From Galbula dea (Eukaryota; Chordata; Aves; Piciformes; Galbulidae): a stretch of DNA of 64,000 nt. The translations under genes were made by a program, and so were the position numbers. Each line of letters opens with the position of its first letter. The stretch's first letter is position 1. Positions 13,701 to 28,700 of the stretch are shown here, piece after piece. The stretch covers positions 248,001 to 312,000 of the forward strand of contig VWZX01007020.1 in the NCBI GenBank assembly GCA_013399015.1, in the 5' to 3' direction. Below the pieces are notes generated by a model that did no database searches, was not told the DNA's origin, and saw only the letters and a list, made by a program, of their open reading frames with translations.

Positions 13701-16700
13701 ACCCCTGTAACTACCCCTCAAAACACACCACCCTCCAGTCCTACCTGCAGCCACCCGCCAACCACAAGTGCCCAGCCAAGTCCACGTCAGGGCAAGGAAT
13801 TGCTGGTGTCACCTGCCAGTAATGATATTCCTTCAGTAATAATCCACCCACCTGAGGAGGACTTAGAAGTGCAGGAAAGCAAGGAAAAGAAGACAGAGGA
13901 AAATATTGAGAAAACACCAGGCAACTATCGAAATTTAAGCTGTCCATGTGTGATGCTCTCTGCATCTGGATCACTTGCATTGCGGTGTTTTTGGCACATA
14001 ACTTGGGCACAAAGGAATATGATAATTGTTACTTCTGCCTGCATGTTTTATTTGTTCTCAGTTGTGACTTTTTTTCTTGTTTGGCATTTTTAACTTTTTA
14101 GCTTTTAACTAAAGCCAGCAAAGAAATTCTTTAAACTTCATTTGTGCAATTAAAAAGTAATATGGTTAAAAAATATTACATATAAGCAAAATGTCGAAAA
14201 TGGTGGCCTTTTCCTTTCACTCACCTACAATCCATGTGAGGTTTTCCTTTTTGTCAGTGGTTGAGTTAATATTTTAATTGAGTGTTTAGTACCCGGAGAT
14301 AGCTACAGCCAAAGATACACTGAAGTATTAGAGATGAACATGGAAAGAATTAGCAAGGATGCGGTTATTGGTGGTGTTAGTAGTTTAGTTGAATTGTGAA
14401 CTCTTTAAGGTGTTTTGATTTTGCATGTGTGCTTTTGAAAACCAGAGCCATTAAAACCAGTAGTAGATTATGCTGGAATTGGCAAGTTCAGTTCACCTCC
14501 AGCTGTTTCCATAGAGATAGCTATTAGTGCACTGCTTCAGCATCAGACACTTGTATTACTATTTAGTTGTATTTGATATGCAAAAATAGGATAAGGTAGT
14601 TAAGGGCTTATAATTGTAGGTCAGAGCTCAGCAGTCTATTAATGCCTTGCCAGGCTGTTGTTTTTGCATGTAAAAAGGTATGTGGATGTATAGATAAGTT
14701 GAAAGAATAGAAAGTTCTGATGGTTTCTTTAGTAATTTTTTGTAGATGTTTCATAAATGTGGATTTTGCATACATACTTGCTTTACTTTTGCAAAATTAT
14801 CACCTGCTTCAAGACTTCAGAATTCTTGTAGATAGATCATGTTTTTGAAGGGATTACCTTTCTTCCTGGACCTTCAGGCTCCTTGTGCTTGCTTTCTCCT
14901 ACCTCCCTGATCCACCCCTCAAATATTTCTTGCAAAATCTATCTTGTAGGGTTTTTTCTGCTTTTACCTTTGTGTATTTGGGCAAGGGGTGAAAGCTGAT
15001 TTCACTTCATCAGTGGAGCTTTTCTTTGTTTCTTTCATTTAAGTAAGAGCACACTATTACATGTAGCAGTGAAAATATGATGACAAACAGGCTTTGATGA
15101 TCTGTCTTTCCACATTTTGCAGCCAAATCACTGAGAAGGAAAGAGCAAACTATGGTCTAGATGGTCATCTTGAGTTGCAGTAGGGCCTCCATCCTTACTT
15201 AAATTCAAAAAAAACAAACAGAAAACTCTCTCTGACTTCCTTATGAGAAATCAAGAGAATTCACATAAAGATCTTTCTTTCTCGTGGGTGATCTTCAAAG
15301 GGATTAAAAACCAGAAGTAAAATAATGCCTGTAATAGGTTTTCCACTTCTTATTTTTCTACTTATCTGACAGGAATGGCAGCATGCCAGACCAAGGTCTT
15401 TAGAACCCAAGAGAAGGCAAACAAATGAAGATCATGTATTTGATGCTATTATTATCGCTAATAAAAGCTTTTCACCAGAATCTCTGCTCAAATGGCTTTT
15501 CTGCCTCAAGGGGATGTTTCTCATGCAGGAAAAATCTGAAAGGAGTGATTTCCCAGTTAATCCATAATCAGAAGTCTTCAGAGAAATACAAACACCAATA
15601 ATGATAGACATTTTTATTTTCTGGGGTTTCCCCCCTTTTTTAATTTAAGAAATTGTCTGACCACAGGAAGACACATTATCCTTTCGAGGTGCCTTTGAAG
15701 ACATTCTCAGACTATGACTTCAGGGCTGCAACTGGAATAATCTTTGTTTTGGAAGACAGAAGGGAACTCTGAAAAGGAGGTCATCATTCTTACATTAATT
15801 TAAAAATATTCTTGGTCCATGGACCAAGAGCCACTATAGATTATGGTCTGTATTGCCTCTTTAGTAACTCACAGTATTGCAGCTTAAGTAATTTTTCTAT
15901 GTCTGTGTGATTGAGTTTGGTTTGCCTCCTGTGAGCATTAGGAACTGTTCATTTTCTAGTAGGTGACTTTCTTCTGCTTAGCATTCATTTATCCTTAGCT
16001 ATTGAGCCTTTGTTTTTTATTTGTAAACTTAACATGAATTGCTGTAGAAGAAGGGAAGAGGGTCACACTTTGTCTACCACTTTTTATCAGCCAGTCATCA
16101 GTTCATATTAAGTCAAGCAGGCAAAGAGTTCTCCTAAACAATTTTTTTTCATGCATTGAAGATCAGCTTTCCCCCCATCTTTGAAACTGTTGAATAGTGA
16201 GTTCCATAGGCAGGGCTAGGAAGAGAGTTGTGACACAGCTGAAGACAAGCAGTTAGTTTATTAATGTTATTAACCTGCAAACAACAGCAGAGCAGCCTGT
16301 TCTAAGGGGTTTTTGATTCATTGATAAATGTACTTTAAAACTGAGTAAAATAATGCTTGGAACAGCTTTGCTCTTACGATAATTACTTACAAAAAGTTCT
16401 AATACAGAAAGGTTGACATGTTGGCCTCCTAGGATTAATATTTTTTCACATGAAGATCACTCTGGAATTTATTTTTCAGAACTAATTTTTATATCCGCAA
16501 ATTCAAATACGGCATGTCTTTATAGTTAGAATATTTTACATATTTTTCCTGTGTCTTATACTAATCTTATTTCCCCAACATTTTATTTTTTTCTTTACTG
16601 AAACAGAGATGTGAGGCAGATGTATGTATTCTTCTTGTTTTCTTTTTTCCAGTAGATAATGTCCATTATATCTTTGTGATCACAGTATTAAGCTAGTTTA

Positions 16701-19700
16701 GTTGGCTAGAAAATGTGCATGATCTTTAGTGAAACTGTAGTTATAAGTACTTTAATTTCAGTTATTTTAACGAGATTTTAATCCAGACTTTCTTAAGACT
16801 AAATACACTGTCTTTTGAAGGAGGCAGGTGATATATCTGCCCAACAACAATAAAAAGAATACTGTGTATTTTTAATGATCCCTTTGATAGCTTGTGAAGA
16901 CTAGAAAGGTTTCTCTGTTTCACAGTTTGGAAAAACTGCTACATAGTCTTCCTTTTAGCAGTAGCCTCTAGGTATGTATCTACTCGACTGGAGAAGAGAA
17001 GGAAGTAAGTTCTTTCATTAGTGTGAGATTTGGGTAACTGTTTTGCTATCAGAGGTGATAAATTTTCATTCTGAACTTTCCTGCAAATATCAGATTGATA
17101 TGCATAGCGAAATGCACTATCATATGGAAATGTTTGCTCAGGTCTGAAAACCTGTAAGCAGTATTCTCATGTGAACACAGCTAAATGCAAGACCAACTGC
17201 AAGAAGAGAGAACTATTTACATGCAGTTTAGGATCAGACAGATGTTCATGTATCGGTGCCAAAACGTGTGAACCTTAACTGTGGTTGAAGAAATTTTGAA
17301 GGCAAACCTTCTAAAAATACCAACATCACTTTAGTACTGAAATTATAAATTAGTTTATGCTCATATGTAGAATCCTTATTCTCTGTTCTTCTTGGTTGCC
17401 TCCTTTCTGCTTACTCTTGTTCTCAGGGCATTTGCAGGAAATGAAAAATGATGCATTAGTGCTCATCCTTCATTGGTCGTACACATTTTCAGTTACTGTT
17501 ACTGTTGGTGGGGAGGAAAAGTGAAGATTATCATACACTCATCTTATGCAACAGCTGTCTAGAATTCCTTTTGTAGTTCTAGTCCTACAAACACATCTTT
17601 ATGTCAGCACTTCTGCTGTTAAATACTTGGAACAGCTGATTTCAGAGGTGGTTGATTGCCGCTAGTTATTCTTGTGAGTAAGCATACATCTCAAAGCAAA
17701 GGACAGAACGTGATGATTTTTGTCTAGCTAACCGAATATAGGATTTAGTGTTAGCACATGTTAGGATTCATAAAGGAAATTACAGCTTACTAACTTCATA
17801 TAGTTTCACTTTGGGAAAAACTACACACACCACTTACATCACGGTGAACTCTAAGAGTGAAAATTAAAGGTAAAGCTTGAACCTGAGTGTTTTCCATTGA
17901 TATGATAGTTCTTTGAAAGAGGTTTTTTTTGTAATAAGTTGGGGGATCAAAATAAAGTGAATCCAGTTGTTATTTGAAATGCTATAAAATGTCAAATGGC
18001 CGAATTATAAACATGGATGAATGCAAGTAGGAATTGCGATACAACAATAGCCAAAAGGTAGCCAGTGAGGACTTCAGTTTTATCTTGACTAAAGTGATGC
18101 TTGACCTAAATACAAACTTTCTGCACGTAATCCAGTGTTTCGACTTTAGTATTCATCTAGATGTGGTTTTGAAAGCACATTAAACTATGTTTTGTCACCA
18201 CATCTGAAAGGTCTGGTGTAGATAAGCAGGGCCAAATACTCTTCTAGTGCATGTTAAACTGAAAAAGTAAAAGCTCTGTAATCCAGAAGGTGGTATTTGG
18301 ACTTGGTTGTGCATGCCTAGACGTGTGTTTAAATGATAGTTGGGAAGGGGATAACCATAGTGGAGCATGGAATTCAATGTGTGTGAACATCTGGGCTACT
18401 GATCTTCTCCACCCTTCACTGGAACCGCAGTTCAGTGTTGCTAGTACTGTAGCAAGCTATGTAAAACAGTTTTATCTTGGATCAAATTAGTTAGAATACC
18501 TTCATTGTATGTGCCTTTTCAACTAATGTGTTACAGAGACTGTCTCACATAGTAACATCTGACTAGATCAATAGTTGGAGCTTTGGGCTGTTGAATGAAG
18601 TCGAGGTTTCCAAGCTGTCTGTCCTTCATGTAGTACACTATTTACTTGTACAGGTTAGTTAACTACCAGGGCATCATTCCATGTAGTTGCAGCCTAAGAC
18701 TTGCTGAGGCTTTTTACAACTGAAATAACTGCTACATAGCAGACTAGACAGCAGAGGTGTTTGGTTTTGGTGTTTGAGAACTTCTGAAAAGTCTAAAGAT
18801 GCTGTCTACTAACTACTAAAGCAGCTATGAATAAACTGCTTGGAATTATTTTTTTTTTGTGCAGTTAAGTAGCTCTTGTTTTCTGGTGACTGTTCTGCAA
18901 ATGGCCATCATTTGGGCAACATTTTAAATTTTAATTGTCATTTTGACAACACAGTGACTTGTTAATGTTGCATTTGACACTAATGTAGGGCACTTATTGA
19001 ATAATTTGCACATATGCTTTAAGCAAGCTGCCACATTGAGTTTTGGTAGTACTCGGATCACTTCATACACCGTTTTGAACTTGTCTTCTTTGTTTTAATT
19101 TAGGGCTTTTAGCATCTCCACAGTCAGCACCTGGAAATTTAGACACTGGGAAAAGTGGAGATGTTAAAGGTGCTGGGACAGGAGGAAGCAGAGAAAACAG
19201 CACGGTTGATTTTAGTAAGGTAAATAACGTTAAGTACCTTAATGTTTAGCACAGTATAACTACGTAGCAAAAAATGTCATGGTTGTAGCTTTCCTCTTAG
19301 TTACAACCAAGACACTTACTTGAATGTACGCGTGCGTACAAGTGTACACAAGATACACGCACTCAGGCATAACTTGACTGGAGGAGTGTCAGAATACAGC
19401 GTAGGCTAAATGTGTCAAATTTTTTGAAACACTTCCCAATGGGACTGAACTTTGTTTTATTTGATGATCTTTATAGTATTTTGGTAACTTCATGAGCAGC
19501 CACTGTACTTTCTCATGCAGAGGGAGGTATTTTCAGATCTTCTATAAAGGCTTTTATGAAAACAGCTTTGTAGATGATGTAACTTTTTTCCCTAGGATTG
19601 ACTCTTTGGGTTTTTTTTTTTTTGTAAAGAGGGCTTTTAAAGGAGGCTTAAATCATGTTTTATGATTTGCTGTACAAAACTTACTGTACACCTTAATCAT

Positions 19701-22700
19701 TAGGAGTATATAATACCACTTTCTGAAGGAAATCTTGTGTACTACTGTAAATTCCTTGTATTTTTTCATGATTTAAATTTGCTGGACAAGTTTTTATTAC
19801 AGCTTTTACTATAAAAGTCTTTAGTGTCATCTGTATTGTGAAACGCTGTAAAAAAGTTGATTTGCCAAGTTAAATAATCGTTTAAACAAACCTAACTTAC
19901 ACTGCAGTTCTCATATAATCATGGCAGGTTCCATATGTTCCTGCTCCTCTGTCACAGTTTTTATATTTTTACTTGGCCTGTCCTTCTGTACGCCTGCCTT
20001 GTCTCCTGTTGGGCAGGAGCCAGCCTCCTGGCACTGTAGTTGTGGCACGCTTGGTGTGGGACTCAAGAGGCCATCTGTAAGTTCTCTAGATAGCAATGTT
20101 ACTGGTGCTTGTCTGTTTGTATGTGTTTGTGAATGCAGAGTTCATGTGCTGTACCATTTTCTAACGTTCTTCTGTAATTATGTACAGAAATGAATGTTAA
20201 GATTTTTAGCCATCCTGTTCTTTATGGATGAAAACATGAACAATTATATTGGAAAATTATAACGTATTTGAAATATGCAACTGTGAAATAACTAATGCAT
20301 CCTAGAAACCATGTCTAATTACATGAACTCTCCTTAGTTAACTGTGCATAGATTTTTGTTATGTCCTATCACGGAATGTTTGTCACCATAATAATAGAAA
20401 GGTGGTTATGCAGTTTGGAGTCTTCTAGAATATAGTAGGTGGTATTAATTCTATCTTTTAGGAAATAGTTTATTATTATTATTAGTTTGCTGACTGGCTG
20501 ACATCTTATGCGTATGTTTGTCTTCTTTGTACTGTGGGGGATTTAATTTGCTTTTTTATTTTTCTTTGTGACATGTCTAGTAAATACTGATTAAAGTTAC
20601 AGAATTTCTGCTAACAAATGCAAGGGAATAAGCACCTGTTTTATCTTTGTATGAATAGGTTGATATGAACTTCATGAGGAAAATTCCTTCAGGAGCAGAA
20701 GCATCAAATGTTTTAGTGGGAGAAGTAGATTTTTTAGAAAGACCTATTATCGCTTTTGTGAGGCTCTCCCCTGCTGTGCTTCTCTCAGGCCTCACAGAGG
20801 TTCCGGTTCCTACACGGTAAATAGATGCCTGGAAAGTCTAGCTTTACTTATGCAATAAGATAGTAATAATATTTTAAGATGTCAAATAGTTGTAAGCGTT
20901 TATACATAATCTATTAAGCTCAAGAAATGCTGAGTTTTGCTTAATGTGATGCCAGTCCTTCGCTGCAAAATTTGAAGAAATGAGATCAAAGGTAGAATTC
21001 TCTGAAGGCTTTAAATGTATCTGATGCTATCTTAAGCAAGTGCAGGAGATGAAACCAGTAACTGATCTGGAGTAAAACCAATGAGTCTTCCTAGCTTGTG
21101 TTGCCATTTCAAAGATGAACATGAAGATTGTTATAGTTCCCTTCAGTGTAACACAGCATGACAGTGGGGAACAAGTCCACCAAGTCTGAAAGCCTGTCTA
21201 ATCTGAAGCTCTGCTCTTTGTATACGAATGGTCTATATATGAATAACCTAGTTGGTGGAAAAACATACCTTTTTTTGTTGTGTGCCCAAATCTGTATGAT
21301 TAATAGTGTGGTAACCAATCTGCAGCTATTGGAGTGAATCACTTTTCAGTGTACAATATGCTATCCAGCCTGGTGCACCCACCCCCTCACCCTTCCGTCA
21401 AAATCTTGGTCTTGCCAGTATAATGTGAGTATGTTCACCAGAGATAATCAAAATGTCAAAATGCAGGTCCCATAATTAAGATAGCAGGTCATTTCATCAG
21501 TCATCATGGAGGACACTTCATTTTTCTGTGCACATTGATGTTTTGGCCTGTCCTGTGATGTTTGGCATAAATCTGTACAATTTTGTTTTAGCTTTTTTTT
21601 TTTCTCTTTTAATGTTGTAAATGATCAAAGTGCTTGTTTATCTTTGAAATTTTCAAACACCCTGATGAAAAGCAAACATAATCTTGGTATTGCTTTTATA
21701 AATTGATGTGAGAATTTTCAAGAGGGTTGTTGGCATTACTTCTCATTACTGCTTTCTTGGGAAGTTCCAAAATTTCTGCATAGAAATCATTGTATTAATG
21801 ATGTATAATGTAGCTATAATTACCCTGCCCTAGTTTTTTCAGAATGGTGTAGTCTTGCAGATTTGGAATAGCATACTTGATTCTGAAGATGCAGTCTTGT
21901 TTTCAGCTAGTGTAGTTAACTTGTGAAGGAAAACTTACATTGAGCTTTTTGTACTGTGAGGTGAAAGAAGGCAGTACTTCTTTCAAATATGTTATGCTTA
22001 GGAAATTCATTTTCATGGAGTGGAGGAGAAAGGTCATGAAAATAATTGCTGGGGTTCGCTTTTTAGTTTGTAAGCTTTTGAATTTAAGATACTAATCCTG
22101 TTAAAGTTTTAAAAATGAAAAACAAGGTGTGATAACTATTACAGTGATTGCCGATGGAGACTGTCTGTTAATGTATGCTAGGACACACCCTCAGATTGGA
22201 TTCCCTTCCCAAAATGTCACTTTTACCTTCTTAAGTGTTTAAAATTCATGTTCCCTTCCTTTCCACTGACACAGGACCAAGATACGGCTATATGAGTATG
22301 CCCAGCATGTTGCCTGAGGTTTATCTGTGTGTGCACTGTGTGATGTACCCAGTCACAGCAAGTGAGAGGCTTTAACTGCCATGAAGAGGTGATCATCAGG
22401 GAGGCTAAAATAAGTCAAAGCTCCTAGGCCCTCACTAAGGAGTCTTTGCAAGTGGTAATGTCACAAGGATTTGAAATCCGGAGGAAACGCTCATTGAGCT
22501 CTAGCCTATTGATTTCTGTTACAGTTAAGACATTATGAGAACCTGAAAAATCAGACTTAGTTATGAAGATTTCAGAGTAATTTTTTTCAGGAAGTGAATT
22601 TCTTCCAGTAATGGCTTTGAGACAAGTCTTTTCTTAGTCTTACAGCAGTCTTTAAGATCCGAAATGGTGAAGAGGATATTTCTATTTCACCACTAAAGTT

Positions 22701-25700
22701 TCTTTCAGAAAGAGTTTGAAAGAACCCTCTGACTATATTGAGATTAGTTAGCTGTGTTCATCTTCATTGCTTTCTCCACAGATTTTTGTTTTTGTTGCTG
22801 GGACCAGCAGGAAAAGCTCCACAGTACCATGAAATTGGAAGATCAATAGCAACTCTTATGACAGATGATGTGAGTGATGTTTTAAACACTTGTAGTTAAA
22901 GAAGTCTAGAATAATGTATTTCCTATCTGACTTCAATAGAAAAGTGTTCTGGACTGACAGGATGAAAGGGGGGGAAAAAAACAAAACAAAAAACCCCAAC
23001 AAAACCAAACCAAACAAACAAATAAAACAAACAACAACCCCATCCTCCCCCCCTGCCCCCCCGAAACTGATTAAATGAAGAACTGCAAGTTATTTATTTC
23101 TTGAATTAGTGAACTAGAAAAGGGGAAAAGATAATTTACCATTATCACTATTAAAGAACTCCTAAATGTATTTCTGACAAAATATTTTAGCTTTGATGTA
23201 TAGATTTCATTTTTGTATTAAATTAGGAAATAGAACTATTAAATAAAACTATGCCTGATAGGAATCACTGTATGTCCAAAAGGACACAGCAAACGGTGTA
23301 AGCATTTGGGACAGAAAGTTCAAGCATGCATGCAATCGAGTCATCACAGTTACCTTTTTATCAAAACGAGGTCAAATAATTAAAATTAGAGTTTTACTAG
23401 GCATTTGAATTCATATGCTGAGAGCCCTGATGAATAGTTTGAAAGAGTGTGGGGGAATCTTCCTGAGCAAAATTAGGATGTTTGATTTCTGACTTGGCTT
23501 CGAGCGCCATCTGCTGTATTACCGATAGTTGTTGGGGTTATCTAACAGAAATTCTGATACCTCTTTACATTAGAAAAATTTAAAATTTGGAAACGTTAAC
23601 CAGAAATTGGTCATTTTGCAATTGATAGGGAACTAGTCTGTAAATACAGTATTTATTTGTTCAGTGTTAAAACCTTTAGTTGCAGCTTTGGTAGGAATAC
23701 TGTAGAAATTTTCATTGAAATAGAAAAATATAAACTGGGTGGTCTAGAAAGACCTAAATAGACTTAAAAGATGTAATTTACATTTAGAAAACTTAATGGT
23801 CAGATCTTTAGAGACAAACGGTGGAGGTTTAAATGTACAGAGGCAATCATAAATAGTCTTCTATAGTGAAGAAGTAGTGAAACTAACTTTTTTTTTTTCT
23901 CTGTGTGTAAAATGCATCCTGAGATTCAGGGGTGGTTGTTTGTTTTTTTTTAACATGCTATGCATTTGTCAATTCAGAGTTTGTGTTGTAGTAGTCTGTA
24001 AAACAGTGGAGAGTGTTTTTTTTAAGTAGTAGGAGGTTGCTTTCATATGCTTTTTAAAAAGTCTTTTTAAAAAAAAATAATTATGCTACACAAATGCAAA
24101 TGAAGTTCTTAATAAAATATTGTAAGTAATAAAACCCAAAAGTTTGAAGACTATTTAATGTACTTTTGTCCTGATACAGCACAGCATAGTGGCACAGCTG
24201 GCTGTAGGGTAGAATTACTTGGGCACAATAGCACATGAACTTGATTTACTGAATGTTGAAGATTAACTTTTTATTTGATTTTAGAATTGAACTCAATATT
24301 CCTTTTGATATTAAGGATAGAACCTCCTTATTTTATATTCTGTAGGGATTTGCGTACGGGTAGTTCTTAATGCAAAACTATGCAAGTAAATGAAAAGCCT
24401 AAATTTTGAGACCCTTTAAAAGATTTCCCATGCCTTTTTCAAAAATAATGAAATGTTCTTTGGAATAAATTTCTTTTTGCAAAAAAAAAAAGAAGGATGT
24501 TTGGTACTTTCTTCTTGTAGGTTTTCCATGATGTTGCCTATAAAGCTAAAGACCGAAATGATTTGTTGTCAGGAATTGATGAGTTTTTAGACCAAGTGAC
24601 AGTTCTGCCTCCAGGAGAATGGGATCCATCTATACGAATTGAGCCACCAAAAAGTGTTCCTTCCCAGGTAAAAGAAAGTCTAGTAGAGAGCTCCTGTGAT
24701 TTTTAATTTGAAAATTCCATTTCCAAATGCAAATAAATTTTATCCAGAGTATATAAATTTAAGTAAAGCATCAGGAAAGCATCCATATTCATTTGGAAGA
24801 AAGAGTGTATTGTCCATTTCAGTTGCAGGGGTAGGAAGTGTTAATCAGTGTCCTGCTATGCTTTTACCTAAGTTATATTTAGTATATTTCTGTTTGTAAT
24901 CCTGAAATGAGCTTGTGAGACCTAGGAGAATTGGTCTGAAGTTGTACCTGAGTTCATATTATAAATTTTATTATTAATCTAACAATCAGCAAGAATATTG
25001 GAATTCTTTCTAAAACTTTCATTTGCATACAACATTGATTCAAGTGGTTTAATGTATATTAACTTAGAATTAACTTGGGGGGAAGCTGGAGGAAGAGGTA
25101 ATGTGTTTTCTTTCCTTTCTCCGTCTTTACAATTGAGGGGAATTCTTGCTGCCAGGATCAAAAGTAGAGGGAAAGACCAGTATTCTTGATTAACAGTTGA
25201 CACTGGTATTGAATCCAGTGGTGGTTCCAGTGTCACCCAGAAAGGATCAGCAGTGCAGTTTATTCACTAATAGCCTTTAGCTACTTTCTGAAATAAGCAG
25301 AGCTCGAGGGCTTTTGGAAGGCAAGCTCAGCTAAGAAAATTATGAGGAGCTGGTGAACAGCCTGCTTAAAAGAGGAGTGACTTCTTATTTATACTTCATC
25401 TAAAAACTCTTGTGTGTCATAAAATGAGCTCAGTTCCAGTTAGAAGCTGGTGGCTTCTGCTCTGGAAATGATTGAGAAAAAATAAATATCTAGAGCTCGT
25501 GGTTGAGCCTCTGCTGTGTCTTGAAAAGGTAGAGTTTGTTTCATCACATCTCAGCAAGATACTTCTTGTAGAAAGAGGTAAGTTTAATACTGTTGTGCAA
25601 GCTGCTAGTAAGATCTTTTGGGGAGTGTTGTGCAGTTCTAGTTGTCTGTGTTTAGTGAAAGATAAATTTGACAAATGGAAGACTGCTGGTAAACTGAAAA

Positions 25701-28700
25701 TATGTAAAAGGTTTGGGAGGCATGGAGTTTCTGATACTTCATAGTGTAAAGACAGTCTCAAAGTATGATTTCTTTCTTTCCTTTTCTTTTTCCTCTGTAG
25801 GAGAAAAGGAAGGTACCTAAATTTCCAAATGGATCTACTCCCACAGGAGAGACTCTCAAAGAAGAAGGCCATCATGCTGGACCTGAACTTGAGAGAACTG
25901 GAAGGTGTGTTTACTTCCCTTAAATACTAGTTACCACAAAGAAATAAGTGATATATCTTCAGTTTCTGATAGTGACATTTGAACACTAAAAAATATGGTA
26001 AAAGTGTCAGAAGTCATCCTTTTTCCTTTTCAAGTGTTGGATTCTTGCCTATAAATGCCAATCTACTTAAAGCATTTTTGAGCCTGTGGCAATGTTTCTC
26101 AACACATTTGTGGAGGATCTCATATAAGATGCTACCTAATTTAACTAACTCAATTTTAAGAGTTGGGTTTTAATTTTTAATTGTCAAGAGCCTGCAGTTA
26201 TAATTATAGTAGGAATATACAATTTTCAGTATTGGGGTAGATAGTAAAAATTTCCATTAATGCAAGTCTGTTTAATAAAAACATGTATGAAATGGAACAA
26301 GATATATAAAGTGCCAAAAAATACATAGATATTGGTTAAGTTTTGGTTATATTTCTTTTGGATCTAAAACAAAACTGAAGGAGTTTCTTTCAGTTGAGTT
26401 GCATTGTTGTTCTCTGGTAATTCTGAAGTCCTTGCCGAAAAAGTCCCCAAAATTTAAAAATAGCTGGTTAAGATTAAACTTAAATATCTCATTTGAGAAA
26501 GCAGAGATTAAATCAGCTGAGAGGTTCTGGAAAATATGTACAATGTTGTTATCCCCAAAATAATAAACTTCCAAATGAGATACCTCTTACACCTTTACAA
26601 GAAGGGTTTAAGAATTTGTGGGTTTGCCATTTTGGTTTTGTTACACTTAATTTTTGCTTTTTTACATAAGTGGAGCTGAGAAGTTAATTTCTACCCACAG
26701 AGTGATCTCCAGAAGAAGTTGTTGTTTTTCTTAAAAATTAAATACTTTTTTTTTTAATAATTCAAAATAATTTCAGGTTTTTGTATGTGCAAATTACACC
26801 TAGTATTCTGGAGTCTTGAAATTTTTTTTGGAAACTGCCAGAAGAGTTTTTCTTTCTTGCTAATAACTTACACAGTTGAACTGACTTACATATGTTTGGT
26901 TTTTTTCTTTCCATTTGTAGACTGTATCTATACTCCAGATGAAAACACTATTAAAAATGATCTAAATTTATGGACCTAACCCATATGTACACAGAGAATA
27001 ATCAAAAAGCCACAATTACTTATTAGAGTAGTAATATTGAAATATATCAACGCAGTCTTGGTTGAGATTTAGCATATTTCTCCTGTTCTTAGTTTTGAGT
27101 ACTGTAAGACAGATTTGACTGAAAATATTATTTAGGTAAAATCTTTTGCAAAGATATTTTTTCAGTATGTAGCCCATATTAAAAAAACCAAACAAACCCA
27201 AACAAACAGAAAAACCCCAACACACCTAGCCAGCTTTAAAAAATGTGGATAACCTGCTTGATTATATCTGGAATACTACTGAGTTGAAATGGATAAGATT
27301 CTACTTCACATTTTAAACTGTTATGCTTTAATCTGGATTATTAAATGGCTAATTTGTGCTGGCAGTAGGCACTGGCAGTCATGTGTAGCCCATAGTTTTG
27401 AACTAGCTAGAATCCTTCAGTGTACAGTTTGACGAGTTTCATCTCACCTATTTAGGCTTTTTGGTGGTTTGATACTTGACATCCAAAGGAAAGCACCTTT
27501 TTTCTTGAGTGACTTCAAGGATGCATTAAGCCTGCAGTGCCTGGCCTCGATTCTTTTCCTATACTGTGCCTGTATGTCTCCTGTAATCACTTTTGGAGGG
27601 CTCCTGGGAGAAGCTACACAAGGCAGAATAGTGAGTACAAAGAATGGTAGTGGCCAGGCTTTTAGATCTTCAGAGGCAAGTCACTGTGTGCATTTGTCTC
27701 ATTTATTTATACTTGTATTTGAAGAATTTACCCACAGCACTTGATTAGCCTGCCCCAAAGCAGATCTTCCCCAAAAGGTAATTGCTGTGGAAAATGTGGG
27801 GAACCCATGTGAACAGGAGAAGATGCACAGTGGAGGTAAAAAAATGTTTATCCTGCCTTATTGGATGAATGGCTTCATGAATTGAGAAAAGGCTTGCGTT
27901 GCCTTCTTTTTGGCTACTTAAAAATATTGAATAGCTGTAAAGGTGCACCATCCCACTAGGCCTACTTTAGGCAAAGTCAGAGGCTGAAGGTGGACAGCCG
28001 AGAACATGCACTGGCCTTGAGTAGTAGGCCTATGAGGATGATAATACCTGCAATGTATCAGTAGCAGTCAATTGTGTATTTTAAGTAACGAACAGGATAT
28101 GTATATGCTTTCCCTAATTGTGTGTTGTTAACATCATAAGGTTTATGAGCAGAAAATACTCTTTGTTGTACGGTTTATGTTCAACTCATGTATGTGTATA
28201 AAATTTTGGTAGTATTATGTTGGCCAATACATAACACCAGCACCTTTTGAACCAAAATTTTGGGTTTTGGAGCAGGGGAAAAAATACTTAACATTAGTAA
28301 AGTTAAAAATTTAGTGTGTGTCAATTGGCTTTTGAGTAAACTAGTTTGAAGTGTATTTTCTGTTTTTAAATCTATTGCAAAGAAACAAGGCTCTTTGCTT
28401 TTGGAGGGGAGGGAAGGGTGTCTTCAGATATATATGTCCATTACAAATGTTAAGATTCTGGTGAAGTTTATGATGCTATAAAATTCTTCTTGATATTTAG
28501 GTTTTTAAGCTTGCATTATATTCAAATTTAATTAACTATTTTATATCTTTCAAGTAATGCTGTTGACTCAGATTTGTGTTTATTGATGTAGCACTTCAAG
28601 CTGATAGCAAATGTAGTGTGCTGGTTTTACCACTCTAAATATAGGACGGGTTATCAAAATGTCAAAGTAATTTTTGAATGTGCATCATGAATAATGATGA

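Noticed and set aside
13581..14093. 170-codon open frame over the cassette exon
   Set aside because: Its first two thirds are the SLC4A7 cassette exon. The rest reads past the GC donor into the intron and has no homology to NBCn1.
25417..25875. 152-codon minus-strand open frame
   Set aside because: It is partly the shadow of the SLC4A7 exon at 25801 and the rest is intron; no family features.
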